Origin: Chondrilla cf. caribensis
Lineage: Eukaryota > Porifera > Demospongiae > Chondrillida > Chondrillidae
DNA length: 64,000 bases
Assembly: GCA_964020155.1 (NCBI GenBank)
Contig: OZ026569.1
Span: forward strand, 2,389,971 to 2,453,970
Direction: 5' to 3'
Position 1 is the first letter of the stretch. The number at the start of each line of letters is the position of its first letter. The notes under the pieces are model-generated. The model saw only the letters and a list, made by a program, of their open reading frames with translations. It made no database searches and was not told the origin of the DNA. Both the position numbers and the translations under genes were made by a program. Positions 13,201 through 22,834 of the stretch are shown here, piece by piece.

Positions 13201-13931
13201 TGAGAGGTGTAGTATCCAAGTCCAGAGTTCTTTACTGAGAAAGAGACGCTTTCATTCTCCGCGGATGTTACATATAGACTTAAGGTTGGTGTATAGCCAG
13301 GAAGATTTTCAAAGAAAACTATGAAGAATTCACTTCCTGTGTTGTCCTGACCTTTATGAGAAGGACATATTACCATGATAATATATTTCATCATTGGTTG
13401 ATAGAAATTTGAAACAGTTTAATACAAATTTGAAAAATATTTACACATGATATAATAAATTCAATCCAATTGTGAGGACTATTTATCAATACCCAGGTCC
13501 CTATAGAATTATAAGCCCTGCATGTATATACCCTGCGGCAGGTTATGATGCATAATATATAATAGTATTATAGTGTTGAATTATTTCTGGCTACAGGCCC
13601 TCTGTCCCCATACAGTTATCGTGATTGTACAAGTACGACTCACTAAATGAATTCACCTACATTGAATAACTTTTTCTATTATATATAATACAATATCTCA
13701 CAAGTAGCCATGCATGTACTTTGATCAATACTATTATAAATAGCAGCCATGCAGTATTATTCTAGTGTGACAATAATTAACAAACAATGTAGCTGCATCA
13801 ATAATAGCAATTACACATGCACCATAACCATACCCATAACCATAACCAAATGCCATGCCCAGCTGACCTCGAGTGAAAAGCACTGCTGTACTGAATATGA
13901 CAAGGAACACCTCAAACTTCAGCAGCAGCAT
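5672..13931 (-). CDS. Secreted IgGFc-binding/FN3/EGF mosaic protein
   Basis: Exons (minus): 13931-13823, 13351-12035, 11478-11194, 10864-10751, 10342-10223, 10104-6838, 6251-5672. Exon 1 encodes a signal peptide ([19 protein letters not shown]) and a GYGYGYGY tract. Exon 2 (about 439 residues) matches the N-terminal IgGFc-binding domain, exon 3 a fibronectin type III domain ([23 protein letters not shown]), and exons 4 and 5 one EGF-like module each (six cysteines in exon 5). Exon 6 is one 3,267-bp exon rich in N-glycosylation sequons, family unrecognised, ending in a helical stretch. Exon 7 begins very cysteine-rich. The first six introns are all phase 1, the classic exon-shuffling arrangement. 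About 1,930 residues are accounted for; exon 7 ends either at TGA (5668) or at a strong donor, so the true C terminus is uncertain. Likely extracellular matrix or mucus; function inferred only from domains. Confidence 0.8.
6499..6709. repeat. (CA)n microsatellite with CG interruptions
   Basis: About 210 bp of alternating purine-pyrimidine repeat with a central ACGC-rich block, inside the last intron (6252-6837) of the mosaic-protein gene. It keeps several long His/Thr- or Cys/Val-only frames open on both strands, which are artefacts. Confidence 0.97.
10146..10206. repeat. (CA)n microsatellite
   Basis: Short CA tract in the 118-bp intron between the second EGF exon and the giant exon, upstream of the acceptor at 10105 on the gene's strand. 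Confidence 0.95.
10656..10740. repeat. CA/CGCA/TGCA alternating repeat
   Basis: Imperfect alternating tract with ACGC and ATGC blocks, lying immediately downstream of the splice donor of the first EGF exon on the gene's (minus) strand. Confidence 0.9.
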
Positions 13932-14640
13932 CTTGCGGTGTTTGGGTGGGGTACCCTAGATCCGGTTACTTTTATGCAGCCAAAGGAGGGGTCTACCACA
14001 CACAAGATGCTGACTGAGGAAGACACAAGTGTACACAACTGCTGGGAATGCACCGCAAGCTACACCCAAGGCAATGAATAGCTGCAATAAGTCTGCTTTA
14101 GATTATATTCATGGTCAGCCATGCTGACACCATGCAATTATTAAATTACCCCCAAGTGTTGAGCCAGATAATGCTACTCGTACATCACCGTACGTACCCT
14201 TAAATATGTACTTTAACAAAGAAATGAATCCTCAAAAACACTATTGTGCATGATCCTAATTATAAACTGATTTATAATAATAAATTAAATACTAATGTGT
14301 TGATACTGCCTCAAATAAAACAATTCAACTACCATTGTCCAATTAGTTTATAAACTAGTAGCTACTTTAACATGGCACTCCCAGAGTCTGCAACAGATCC
14401 AGTGTGGTGTATAATTATTAACTATACGGGAAGGTGCAGTCTCACTCACAGACAGATGCAATAATTAGATTCATCCCTTTACAATAGATAGACCTCTTGA
14501 GAATATCTACGGTTATGAATACTGTTACAGGTTTACACAAGGGTACTTGAAACCCCTCCCTGTTGCGGTGCAGCCTGGCGCAATGCCTTTGTGCTGGTAA
14601 TGCCCTTTGCAATCGGCTAGCTTTCATAACCATAACAGAA
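13909..14640. repeat. Tandem duplication, copy 1 (5' end of mosaic gene)
   Basis: Similar over most of its length to 15087-15970 in the same orientation. It runs from the signal-peptide start codon (ATG at 13931 on the minus strand) through about 700 bp of upstream DNA. Shared landmarks include TTGGGTAGGGT/TTGGGTGGGGT, GTTACTTTTATGCA, ATTCATGGTCAGCCATG, TTAAATTACCCCCAAGTGT and GGTTTACACAAGGGT. It contains the probable promoter of the gene on its left. Confidence 0.85.
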
Positions 14641-15086
14641 GACTGTCTTATGATTAAAACGTAAGTGTGTGTATGTGCACTTGCATGTCCATGCATATGT
14701 ACATGTGCATTACATCTGAATATACTGTGATTGTGGGCTAACTTGGTAGTACTTCCCTCTCAATTTGTCGAATCTGGTCCACTCAGCATGCAGATGCTAC
14801 ATAAAAGTAAACCTGTCTCTAATAGACTTTACTATAAATTGTATGATTGCCATATTTATAGTCAGAGAGTGATATACACTGCAATTGACACTAACACAAC
14901 TCCCATTTCAGAACATAAAATGGCTACTGTTAATGTTAGCACCTTAATAAAATGTAGAAACATTATAATCTTCTGGTGCTCCTGACTGCGCTATTGAAGT
15001 TTCGAAGAATTTAATTGTCCTTAAATATCAGGAAGGAAAAATCACAGACCATTGAGAGTTGTGCAGAGACACTGCTTTGTCTTAGG

Positions 15087-15205
15087 AACACCTCAAGCTG
15101 CAGTAGCTGCATCTTGTGGTGTTTGGGTAGGGTAATATATATCCTAGACCAGTTACTTTTATGCAAATGTGAGGCCTAACATGTACACACACGTACACAC
15201 ACACA

Positions 15206-15277
<72 letters not shown>

Positions 15278-15970
15278 TGACTCAGGAAGTCACGACCACA
15301 AGTGTACATAACTACCGGGAATGCACCCAAGCTACACCCCGCCCAAGGCAATGCTGCACTACAGTCTGCTTTAGATCATATTCATGGTCAGCCATGTTGA
15401 CACCAAATATTAAATTACCCCCAAGTGTTGAGCCAGGCAATGCCAATCACAGTAACTCCACATTATGTACCCCTATTTAAGGTCCCAGTCAAGAATCCTT
15501 ATACACACTGTTATGCATGATCCTAAACTTTTATACATTAATTCAGGTAACACTGGTATTATAATATAATGTATTGCTTCAAAATAAACACTAGGTTATT
15601 GCTACTTACTATTGTAATTACTACATAAACTAGTATATAGCTATTTTAACGTGGTACCCTTGAGCTTGGGATCAGCAAAAGATCCAGTGTAGTGCCAATT
15701 ATTATTATAATTATTAACAATATGGGGAAGGTAGATAGACAAGGTAGAAAGGTGCTACTAACTTAGATTCATGCCTTCACAATAGATAGTTAGGCCACTT
15801 GAGAATATGACCAGTTATGAATACTGTAGTAGGTTTACACAAGGGTCCTGGAAACCCCTCCCAGTTGCAATGCAATGGAGCCTGGCACGGGTCATCCCCA
15901 GTCAATATTACCAATGAATGTACTCTCGGTTGCTTGGGCACAATGCCCTTTGTGCAAGTAAAGCTATGTG
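15087..15970. repeat. Tandem duplication, copy 2
   Basis: Diverged second copy of 13909-14640. The equivalent of the signal-peptide start is preserved on the minus strand (MQLLQLEVF against MLLLKFEVF in copy 1), but the frame then diverges and no IgGFc exon follows, so this is a duplicated 5' region rather than a second gene. A long CA tract has expanded within it. Confidence 0.8.
15186..15275. repeat. (CA)n microsatellite inside duplication copy 2
   Basis: Roughly 90 bp of CA repeat with two CG interruptions. The matching place in copy 1 (about 13993-14005) holds only a stub, CCACACACAAG, before the shared GCTGACT motif. Confidence 0.95.
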
Positions 15971-16242
15971 GTTAGCTTTGATAGTTTCCCCCACAGGGAA
16001 CAAAGTAGAGGTTGAGTGCTGGCTACAGTGGAGAGTTATGGACAACACACACACCTCCCATACATGTCTTCTGTGTACATTCCATATTCCCTGCCAATTT
16101 GGGCCAATACAACCGAGTGCACAACATCTATTTAGCACAACATACAGTACAATAAAGAACATCATTATTGCTGCATATAAAAGACAAGCTTTGTTGATAG
16201 ATAGATTTCTCCTAGTCAAATCAACTCTACGATAAACAGACA
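15971..16242. other. Spacer; right part is HSP10 3'-flank duplicate
   Basis: From about 16108 the sequence is a diverged copy of the DNA 3' of the functional HSP10 gene (about 23423-23557), with shared TTGTTGATAGATAGATTTCTC. No gene is seen. Confidence 0.7.
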
Positions 16243-16401
16243 TTAATCTTCAAATTTCCCATGAATGTCTGTATCTTTAGAAATGTCATAGTCCTGTTGA
16301 GAAGATTGTAGAGCAAACATTCACATTTCATCACAACAGCAGTACTTTGACAGTGCTCATGTGTACACAGTACTGTATATATGTATTACATGTACTTGAT
16401 A

Positions 16402-16590
16402 TTCATTGGTACTTGTACATTATATTGGTACTGGAAAATTGTGGTGGATTAAAAGGTTTGGCGGATTAGCGAGACTTCACTGTACTACTGGATATCCAGT
16501 TCATCTGCCAAACTTGTTAATCCACCATACTTTTTGATCGAAAACAAATTGCAACAGATTAACGAGATTCATTGTATAAAAATACATACA
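16402..16590. mobile_element. MITE-like fragments (TTCACTGTA-ended family)
   Basis: Two pieces facing each other: GTACTTGTACATTATATTGG ... GAGACTTCACTGTA, then ATCTGCCAAACTTGTTAATC ... TTCATTGTA. The first matches the internal part and right end of the complete element at 48864-49027. Related sequence recurs near 24068-24141 in the functional HSP10 gene, as expected for a duplicated intron. Confidence 0.6.
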
Positions 16591-17064
16591 ATGTCATTTG
16601 TTATTGATCTACAGAATCGTTAAAGATTTTGATATTTTGGTTTTGGTGATACAGTTGTATTTTCAACTTCAAGCTGTGGTTATCAGAGAAGTATCTGCCA
16701 ACACATAAGTGGTTCAACAGGAGAGGGGGGAAGTTAGCTAAAATAAGTACACTTTGCAGAAACAGTGGTTCTGGTAGTAACCCTAAGAACTGCTACTCAC
16801 TGTTACATGATGACCTTAATGGTATGGTACTAGGTACAGTGCAACACATTGGGATTTCACACTTTTTGTGAAATATCATTCATCTCTTAACATTCAGGAC
16901 ATGTGGGACTGATGGAATATGACAACACAGTCTTAACCCAATGGTTCAGTGTCCTCTGTATACCTTTTCTTCAAAAATGATCTTGGTCCCTCCATACTCA
17001 GGAAGGAGTACTTTATCTCCCACAGAAACGCTCAGTGGTACGAGCTGGCCATTCTACAAAAGAG

Positions 17065-17211
17065 AAAGCAGGTACAGTACTACTGAGAGCAGGCACAGTA
17101 CTACTGAAAGCAGGTACAGTACTACTGAGAGCAGGTACAGTACTATTGAGAGCAGGTACAGTACTACTGAGAGCAGGTACAGTACTACTGAGAGCAGGCA
17201 CAGTACTACTG
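17065..17211. repeat. 21-bp minisatellite, seven copies
   Basis: Seven copies of AGAGCAGGTACAGTACTACTG with C/T and single-base variants, directly upstream (on the minus strand) of the acceptor of the retained HSP10 exon. Counterpart of the array at 24616-24797. The 21-bp period leaves all frames open, producing false peptides. Confidence 0.97.
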
Positions 17212-17613
17212 AGGACACTCCATTTTCCGTTCAAGCAACAGTCCTCACAATAGACCCAACTTTAAATATAGATATCTACCTTGAAGGTCACTATTATTGA
17301 CTTGCATACATCATTTATGGAATTAAATTTACACAAAAAGTCAGGTATTCCAAGCTTTGTTCCTATAATTACAATTTCGTCAGAGTTCAAAGATGACAAG
17401 CAAAGGACAATACCTGTGCTCCCTATTATGGTATTGTGTATGTAAGGGGATGTTAAAGTTACTGAGTTTGTGAACACAACCAGAAAAAGTATATGATAAC
17501 TGACAGGGACTTGTGTAAACAAATGTTATATGGGTGGTATGGGTTGTCTGTGGTGCAAGACACCATTCTTCACTACCTTGTCTCTTTCTCTGAGTCCAAC
17601 AGCAACTACAGCA

Positions 17614-18698
17614 TAGACCCTACAGTAGCACTATCACGTGTGAGTGCCTTCCTGTACTTCATCGTGCAGACGGACAGGTAGACGCATGCCCATGGAGTAG
17701 ATAGATACCAGAATGTCGGGTTTACCTTTATAAAAGGTTATTGAACATTCCAAGACAGGTGTCAATAACTAAAAAGATCTATCTAAAGTAGCCCCTTCCA
17801 GGCTCCCCGCTTACCCTACGTACCTTTCACAACATACCCTCAAGAGTAAACCGGTGACGATACAATATCAATTCTCAACCATAAAATCGAGAAACTAATA
17901 AGCTAATCTAGTCTCGCGTGGCCACACTTGAGCACAGTAAACAACTTATTATACATATTCTACAGCAAAACTAAGAGTCGCTTCTTGGATGCCAATCAAA
18001 TACGAAACCAGTTTCAGACAAGGAAACTCTACGCACTTCACGTCGGCCATTTTACCATAATACGTACAACTAGTTGTGAACAAAGTTCAGAACCTCGCAA
18101 ATAGATGTTGCATATCAAGATCTATGATATGACGTAGTTCAGTGACATCATCTAAAAATGTCTTCCAAAATGGACGTCATGATGGCCGACCATTTGGTGT
18201 CCCGAACGACGGATTGGCGAACCCTGCTCTTCGGCGAAGGAAATCGAAAAATCGTTGTGCAAAAAAGTTGACAATTGTTATTTGAATTGTCTTAAGGTAC
18301 TTGGTAGTGATGCAGTCCGAAATTTGTCGACGGGAGGAATCGAAAAGTAAGTGCTCTTTTAACGGATCGTGTGTGAACCACAGGCAACCTTTGTCCAAGT
18401 TTGCCATTTCAATATATGCTGCGACGGTGCCCCATTACCGTCGGTGGGACGACTTAGTGCTGATCGATTCGTTCGACGAACGATTTGCGTTCAAAGAAAC
18501 CGAAAAATGACCTAAATCCAACAATATTGGCGGCCACCGCAATTAAGAGCGTGGGCAGCTCGATCGGACTCCCCTAACGAACGGAAACAATTACCTCGCT
18601 AACGCTCGGTAACTAGTTCAGACAGAGTCTGAAGGGGCTCGCCTAAGCTCGCCCTGTTAGCAGGGGTCAGCATAGACGTGCAGTAGCTGGCATTGAAA
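17614..18698. other. Spacer between HSP10 copy and tandem units
   Basis: No recognisable gene. 18170-18680 is richer in CpG than its surroundings and holds a GGGGCTCGCCTAAGCTCGCC motif (near 18636) nearly repeated at about 20325. Possibly remnants of one larger element, not established. Confidence 0.4.
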
Positions 18699-18930
18699 CG
18701 TACACACAGGCACTGACTGATGTCTGCAGCATGCTTTATTCAGGCGATTATGGAAATGCCAGCATATCCATAAGTGCTTGACAGGGGTCTGCTGCTGAGC
18801 AGTAGTTGCAGCAGTAACAGCATGTTTATTCCATGTTGTAGCACAGAAATGTCTGATGTTGCATTGAATGATGATAATGATTTTATAGATGTATTACACA
18901 GCATCAAAATGAGTCAATACGTAAATATAA

Positions 18931-18976
18931 AACCCTACCCCTACCCTAACCCTAACCCAACCCTAACCCTACCTTA
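18931..18976. repeat. Interstitial telomere-like repeat 1
   Basis: About 46 bp of CCCTAA with CCCTAC and CCCAAC variants, i.e. TTAGGG type on the other strand, placed at the same spot in the tandem unit as the second block. Confidence 0.9.
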
Positions 18977-19401
18977 ACTTACTCCCTACTCCAAACGAAT
19001 TATAGGAAGTAATACCAAATGTTAATAAGTATGTCTGCAGCATGCTCTAGCTATTCAGGCGATTATGGAAATGCCAGCATATCCATAAGTGCTTGATAGG
19101 GTGGCTAAGTGCATTCAGTGCTGGGTTCTGCTGCTGTGCAGTAACGTACACACAGGCACTGACTGATGTCTGCAGTATGCTCAATTCAGGCGATTATGGA
19201 AATGCCAGCAGATCCATAAGTGCTTGATAGGGTGGCTAAGTGTATGCAGTGTGCTGGGTTCTGCTGCTGAGCAGTAGTTGCAGTGATAACAATAGGCTCA
19301 TCCCATGTTGCAGCACAGAAATGTATCTGTTGTATTCAAGGATGATAATGATTTTATAAATGTAGTACACCGCATCAAAATGAGTCAATACGTAAATATA
19401 A

Positions 19402-19448
19402 AACCCTACCCCTACCCTAACCCTAACCCTACCCTAACCCAACCTTAA
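19402..19448. repeat. Interstitial telomere-like repeat 2
   Basis: About 47 bp of CCCTAA/CCCTAC/CCCAAC repeats following the same AGTCAATACGTAAATATAAA leader as the first block. Confidence 0.9.
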
Positions 19449-19504
19449 CGTACTCCCTACTCCAAACGTATTATAGAAAGAAATCCCAAATGTTAATAAG
19501 TGTG

Positions 19505-20533
19505 TACATCAAAATGTATTGATGTCATCCCATTGTGTTCTGTATACCATGCATTACTGTAGCACAAGTTGATATACACAAATTTCAATAGACAGCTACA
19601 GCTTGCCCCACTCAGGTGCATATGTCAGCATCTGCACATAGCGTCTGTCCCATTTAGCAGCAGATGTGCCCAAGTTGAAGTTCAGGAACAATAGCAATTG
19701 ATGTGTGCGTTTCGACAACGTTACTTTGCGTTTCTATGTGTGAGGCCATACGCCTTAACATGTATTTCAAGATTCCTTGTTCCACAAGAGAATCATTCAG
19801 ACAAAAAAGGTTCAAAAGCATGAATATGTTGTCTAACGAACCATGTAACAGTTTTAGAATGGTCAAAACAAGGAGAAATAGATGTTTTAACACGTAAGAT
19901 ATAACGCCCGACTCGCCGAAGAAGGACCCTGGTCCCCCGGTCGTTCCCTGCCTTTCAAAAGATGTCCCGAGTGTTCCCGCGTCTTTCTAGTTCTAGAAGA
20001 ATGTTTCATGTGTTTGTCGAACGGTTCGAAGGGGATCAATCTCGCCAGTACCAGAACTGGTAGTCGATCAAAATGGCACGGCGTCCCAAAGAAAGAACCG
20101 TCAGCGTGTTTGAAAATTCGCCTCGATCGTCTCGAAAAGGGCATCCTCGTCTTTCTCCGGTCGTCCCTGACGTCTCGAAAAGAGTTTCCGTCCTCAAAAG
20201 AGTCGCACGATCGCGCCAGACGTCGAAAACGTTGGCCAAATTGTTGGCCTAAATATAGGAAACAAACAAATATATATATCCACACCGGAAGCGTAGGCGG
20301 GCAGGCGGCCGACTCGCAAGAGAGGGGCTCGCTTAGGCTCGCCCCAATTAATGTATTGCGCAATGAGCTCTCAGCTGACAAACCGAAATCAGCAGGTGTA
20401 ATTGTACATAATAATGAATCCACTACAAATGAACAATGTTCAACTTCCTAGCCTAATTACTACAACACTACATGAATGTGCATTCTACAGACTAACATGT
20501 TATTCTCAAGTCTGGCAATGTGTCACTGCCATA
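19505..20533. other. Spacer 3' of laccase gene
   Basis: A CpG-richer stretch (about 19900-20340) keeps a long Arg/Ser/Pro-rich frame open on the minus strand, with no domain, no splice context and no codon pattern that persuades me. I treat it as non-coding. Confidence 0.4.
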
Positions 20534-22834
20534 CTACTGCAAAGCATACCACACTACGAGCAATGGTACGAGTACTATCAACTCAACATTTGGCACAGTG
20601 GAGCCGTCGGGGAAACTGCCACACTTTGGGAACAATTCAGGTGCAGATGGAGGGGACCCCTCTCTCACTACCATAGTCATACCCTCCAGTTGATGAGGCT
20701 CGATGTGACAGTGGAGGAACCACCATCCAGGGTTGTCTGCTCTGAATCGAATCACTACATATCCTCCAACCGGAACTATCACAGTGTCCTTTTCAGGTGG
20801 TGTCAAGTTTCCCCTTCCGTAGTTTAGCCTCCCGTCACTCCACGTAACGTTCGTATCACAGTTGTTTCTTTCATTCTCACACGTTATATCAGGATGTTGG
20901 CAGGTGCTTATGGTGCCATTACAGTTTCCATAGCCAATGTGTATGACTTGAAAGTGATGGCCATGAAGGTGAATTGGGTGAGCTTGGCCCGACCCCACTG
21001 CCTGCTTTCTATCAAGAAGGTTCATAAACACCATCTCAACTATTTCGCTATTGATGGTGTAAACATGCAAGCACCTCCTGCCTGGTGTTTCTATCTCTTG
21101 CGAATATTCGCATATCTTTTGGTTCGTGAAGTAGTCCGAAAGGTCAGAGTATTGTGTTGTGAGGGGACTGGGCGGGAAGAGAAAATGACGGCCATTTATG
21201 GAACTACCAGCAACAGTCGTATCTCCACCAAAACCAAAGTTTAGGAAAACAGACTGAGTGTCATCTACTTCTAACATTTTCTTAGTCTCAACCTGTCGAG
21301 GCATAAAATCTCCTACATTCACACAAGTGATATTGTAATTTGGTGGGAATTCTTTAAAGGGGCAGTTAGCTGCAAAGCACATTGATGAGGAAGTACAGCG
21401 TGTTGTGGGGTCATAGTCAATCGTCGGTGGCCAGCTGTCATATGAAGCAGTTGTGTAATGCAATATGGCATATGCTCTTCGAGATTTGGTGCAATTATAC
21501 TGTCTAGCACGAAGGCCATCCTGTGTTTCCAGTGTCTCTGCCACTATCCAATAATTACCAGATGATTGTCCGGTGGTGTCAAGGAAAAAGTCATAGCGTT
21601 CGCCTGAATGGATGATAATAAAATCTACTTCTTCAGGGCATGTCCTCACCAGAGTACCATCGGTGGCAATGAGTTTTAGTTTGTGACCTTCAATGGAGAA
21701 TCGGAAAGCATATGCATTCTGAGCACCGATCAGTCGAAATCGATACACTTTTCCCGGTGTCACGTCAAAGAAATTCAGTGGATTCTTCCTATGCATACAG
21801 GAGGTGTCCAAACTCAACTCCCAGCCCTGTCCGTTGATGAGGCCTGAAAAAAATGGGTAGGGTGCTGATTCTGATCCATCATAGATAGGAGTAAAATTAT
21901 ACGACCTCCTATCATTGACAGGACTTTTGAAACGTGATCCGCTCTGTATCACAGAGAACAAATCAATGGAATTGTCGTGCTGCCAGTCAATTAGTGATAT
22001 TGTGTGTTCTTCTGGAAGGTCTTCAAAAGTTCCAGGTCGCATGGAGTATTCCAAATCTGTCCCTTTGAATTCATCGTCACTTTTAATGATGAGTGCTCCA
22101 AACAGTCCATCTGTTCGCTGTGCTCCGCTGTGGGCATGATACCAGTGTGTGCCAACCTGGTCCGGTACAAAGCTGTAGGTGAAATTTGTATATGGCACTA
22201 TAGGACACTGTGTGATATGCGCTACTCCATCCATCCATGGTGCCTTCTTGACGTGCTGTCCATGCCAGTGGATGCTGATGGATTCACTGGCCAAATTGTT
22301 GACTACCTTGACGTTCAGAAGTTGATCTTTCCGAGCAATGATGGTTGGTCCCGGTACCTGGTTGTTGACAGCAATGACCGAGCGTCTCTCAAGGCTGTCC
22401 TCTTTCTGGTGAGCATCTGCAATGATCGGCCACAAAAAGGTTAAATTGGTTCTGTTGGGCCCTGGAACAGAATTCTCATATCGAAAATAGAATGATCCAT
22501 TAGAATCGACCATGACTGCATATCCATCTACTCCTCTATGTCCTCCACTATTGTTGAGGTCTTTGGGGTAATAGTCATACAGTGTCATGGTCAGCATGTG
22601 GGTGATGTTGAGTGTGATGTCGCATTCACCAGTATACCTAAGACAGTTTATAGCTCCATTCGTATCATTGTCAGGTCCCACTGCTCTGACTATCGGTGCA
22701 TTTCTCAATGGGCCGCCATTATTTCTCCAGGAGATAGTAGACCAGTTTGGGTACTGAGCTGAAGCAAATCCGAGCAGTAACAAAAAGACAAACATGGCAA
22801 ACATTGCAGTCGGAGTGAATCCAACCCCAGGCAC
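20534..22834 (-). CDS. Laccase-type multicopper oxidase, intronless
   Basis: A single 766-codon frame with a hydrophobic signal peptide (MFVFLLLLGFASAQ, residues about 14-27). All four copper motifs are present: HWHGQ (about 189), HWYHAHSG (about 230), HPIHLHGH (about 619) and HCHIEPHQLEGM (about 708). The first three cupredoxin domains can be followed. The fourth motif supplies the type-1 Cys-His ligands with Met at the axial position, which in this family goes with a lower redox potential than Leu or Phe. The enzyme oxidises phenols, amines or metal ions while reducing oxygen to water. Many N-glycosylation sites and a C-terminal hydrophobic tail (ELIVLVPLLVVWYALQ) suggest a secreted or GPI-anchored surface enzyme. 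No introns interrupt it, unlike HSP60, UVSSA or IP6K nearby. The exact substrate cannot be read from sequence. Confidence 0.95.
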   Translation of the reverse strand: MPGVGFTPTAMFAMFVFLLLLGFASAQYPNWSTISWRNNGGPLRNAPIVRAVGPDNDTNGAINCLRYTGECDITLNITHMLTMTLYDYYPKDLNNSGGHRGVDGYAVMVDSNGSFYFRYENSVPGPNRTNLTFLWPIIADAHQKEDSLERRSVIAVNNQVPGPTIIARKDQLLNVKVVNNLASESISIHWHGQHVKKAPWMDGVAHITQCPIVPYTNFTYSFVPDQVGTHWYHAHSGAQRTDGLFGALIIKSDDEFKGTDLEYSMRPGTFEDLPEEHTISLIDWQHDNSIDLFSVIQSGSRFKSPVNDRRSYNFTPIYDGSESAPYPFFSGLINGQGWELSLDTSCMHRKNPLNFFDVTPGKVYRFRLIGAQNAYAFRFSIEGHKLKLIATDGTLVRTCPEEVDFIIIHSGERYDFFLDTTGQSSGNYWIVAETLETQDGLRARQYNCTKSRRAYAILHYTTASYDSWPPTIDYDPTTRCTSSSMCFAANCPFKEFPPNYNITCVNVGDFMPRQVETKKMLEVDDTQSVFLNFGFGGDTTVAGSSINGRHFLFPPSPLTTQYSDLSDYFTNQKICEYSQEIETPGRRCLHVYTINSEIVEMVFMNLLDRKQAVGSGQAHPIHLHGHHFQVIHIGYGNCNGTISTCQHPDITCENERNNCDTNVTWSDGRLNYGRGNLTPPEKDTVIVPVGGYVVIRFRADNPGWWFLHCHIEPHQLEGMTMVVREGSPPSAPELFPKCGSFPDGSTVPNVELIVLVPLLVVWYALQ

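Larger units (their letters stand above)
16243..17613 (-). pseudogene. 5'-truncated HSP10 gene copy
   Basis: Partial duplicate of the HSP10 gene at 23558-25571, same strand. Retained: a last exon (16293-16243, DYDISKDTDIHGKFED then TAA) with a good CAACAG acceptor, the preceding exon (17053-16964) whose 30-residue translation (starting NGQLVPLSVSVGDKVLLPEY) equals the functional copy, and the 3' part of exon 3 (to 17577, VAVGLRERDK) with its GT donor. The 5' part of exon 3, which carries the mobile loop, is deleted, and the two first exons are not found to 18.1 kb. The last exon differs by two replacements (Tyr to Asp, Phe to Ser). Introns are present, so this is a DNA-level duplication, not a retrocopy. 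It could still yield a chimeric transcript if an upstream exon exists, but nothing shows that. Confidence 0.85.
18699..19504. repeat. Tandem units with telomere-like cores
   Basis: Two long units (18699-19030 and about 19150-19504) plus a shorter third piece (19031-19165) share TGATGTCTGCAG, ATTCAGGCGATTATGGAAAT, CATAAGTGCTTGA, GATGATAATGATTTTATA, AAAATGAGTCAATACGTAAA and ACTCCCTACTCCAAACG. Each long unit ends in a block of CCCTAA/CCCTA repeats. No coding potential is evident. This looks like a subtelomere-type satellite or an insertion cluster. Confidence 0.85.

Noticed and set aside
13823..13840. Telomere- or satellite-like ATAACC repeat
   Set aside because: This is the GY-repeat coding part of the mosaic gene's signal-peptide exon on the minus strand, not a telomeric tract.
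16941..17300. Peptide of repeated RYSTTES or AGTVLLR heptads
   Set aside because: A 21-bp minisatellite read in three frames; it is intronic relative to HSP10 on the other strand. The frame at 24457-24974 is the same case.
19887..20451. Arg/Ser-rich frames of 147-178 codons on both strands
   Set aside because: Overlapping frames on opposite strands in a CpG-rich stretch, no domain, no splice context; probably chance.
20534..22834. Laccase as bacterial contamination
   Set aside because: The gene is embedded in the same contig between the two HSP10 copies, has a eukaryote-style secretion signal and many N-glycosylation sequons, and base composition like its neighbours.
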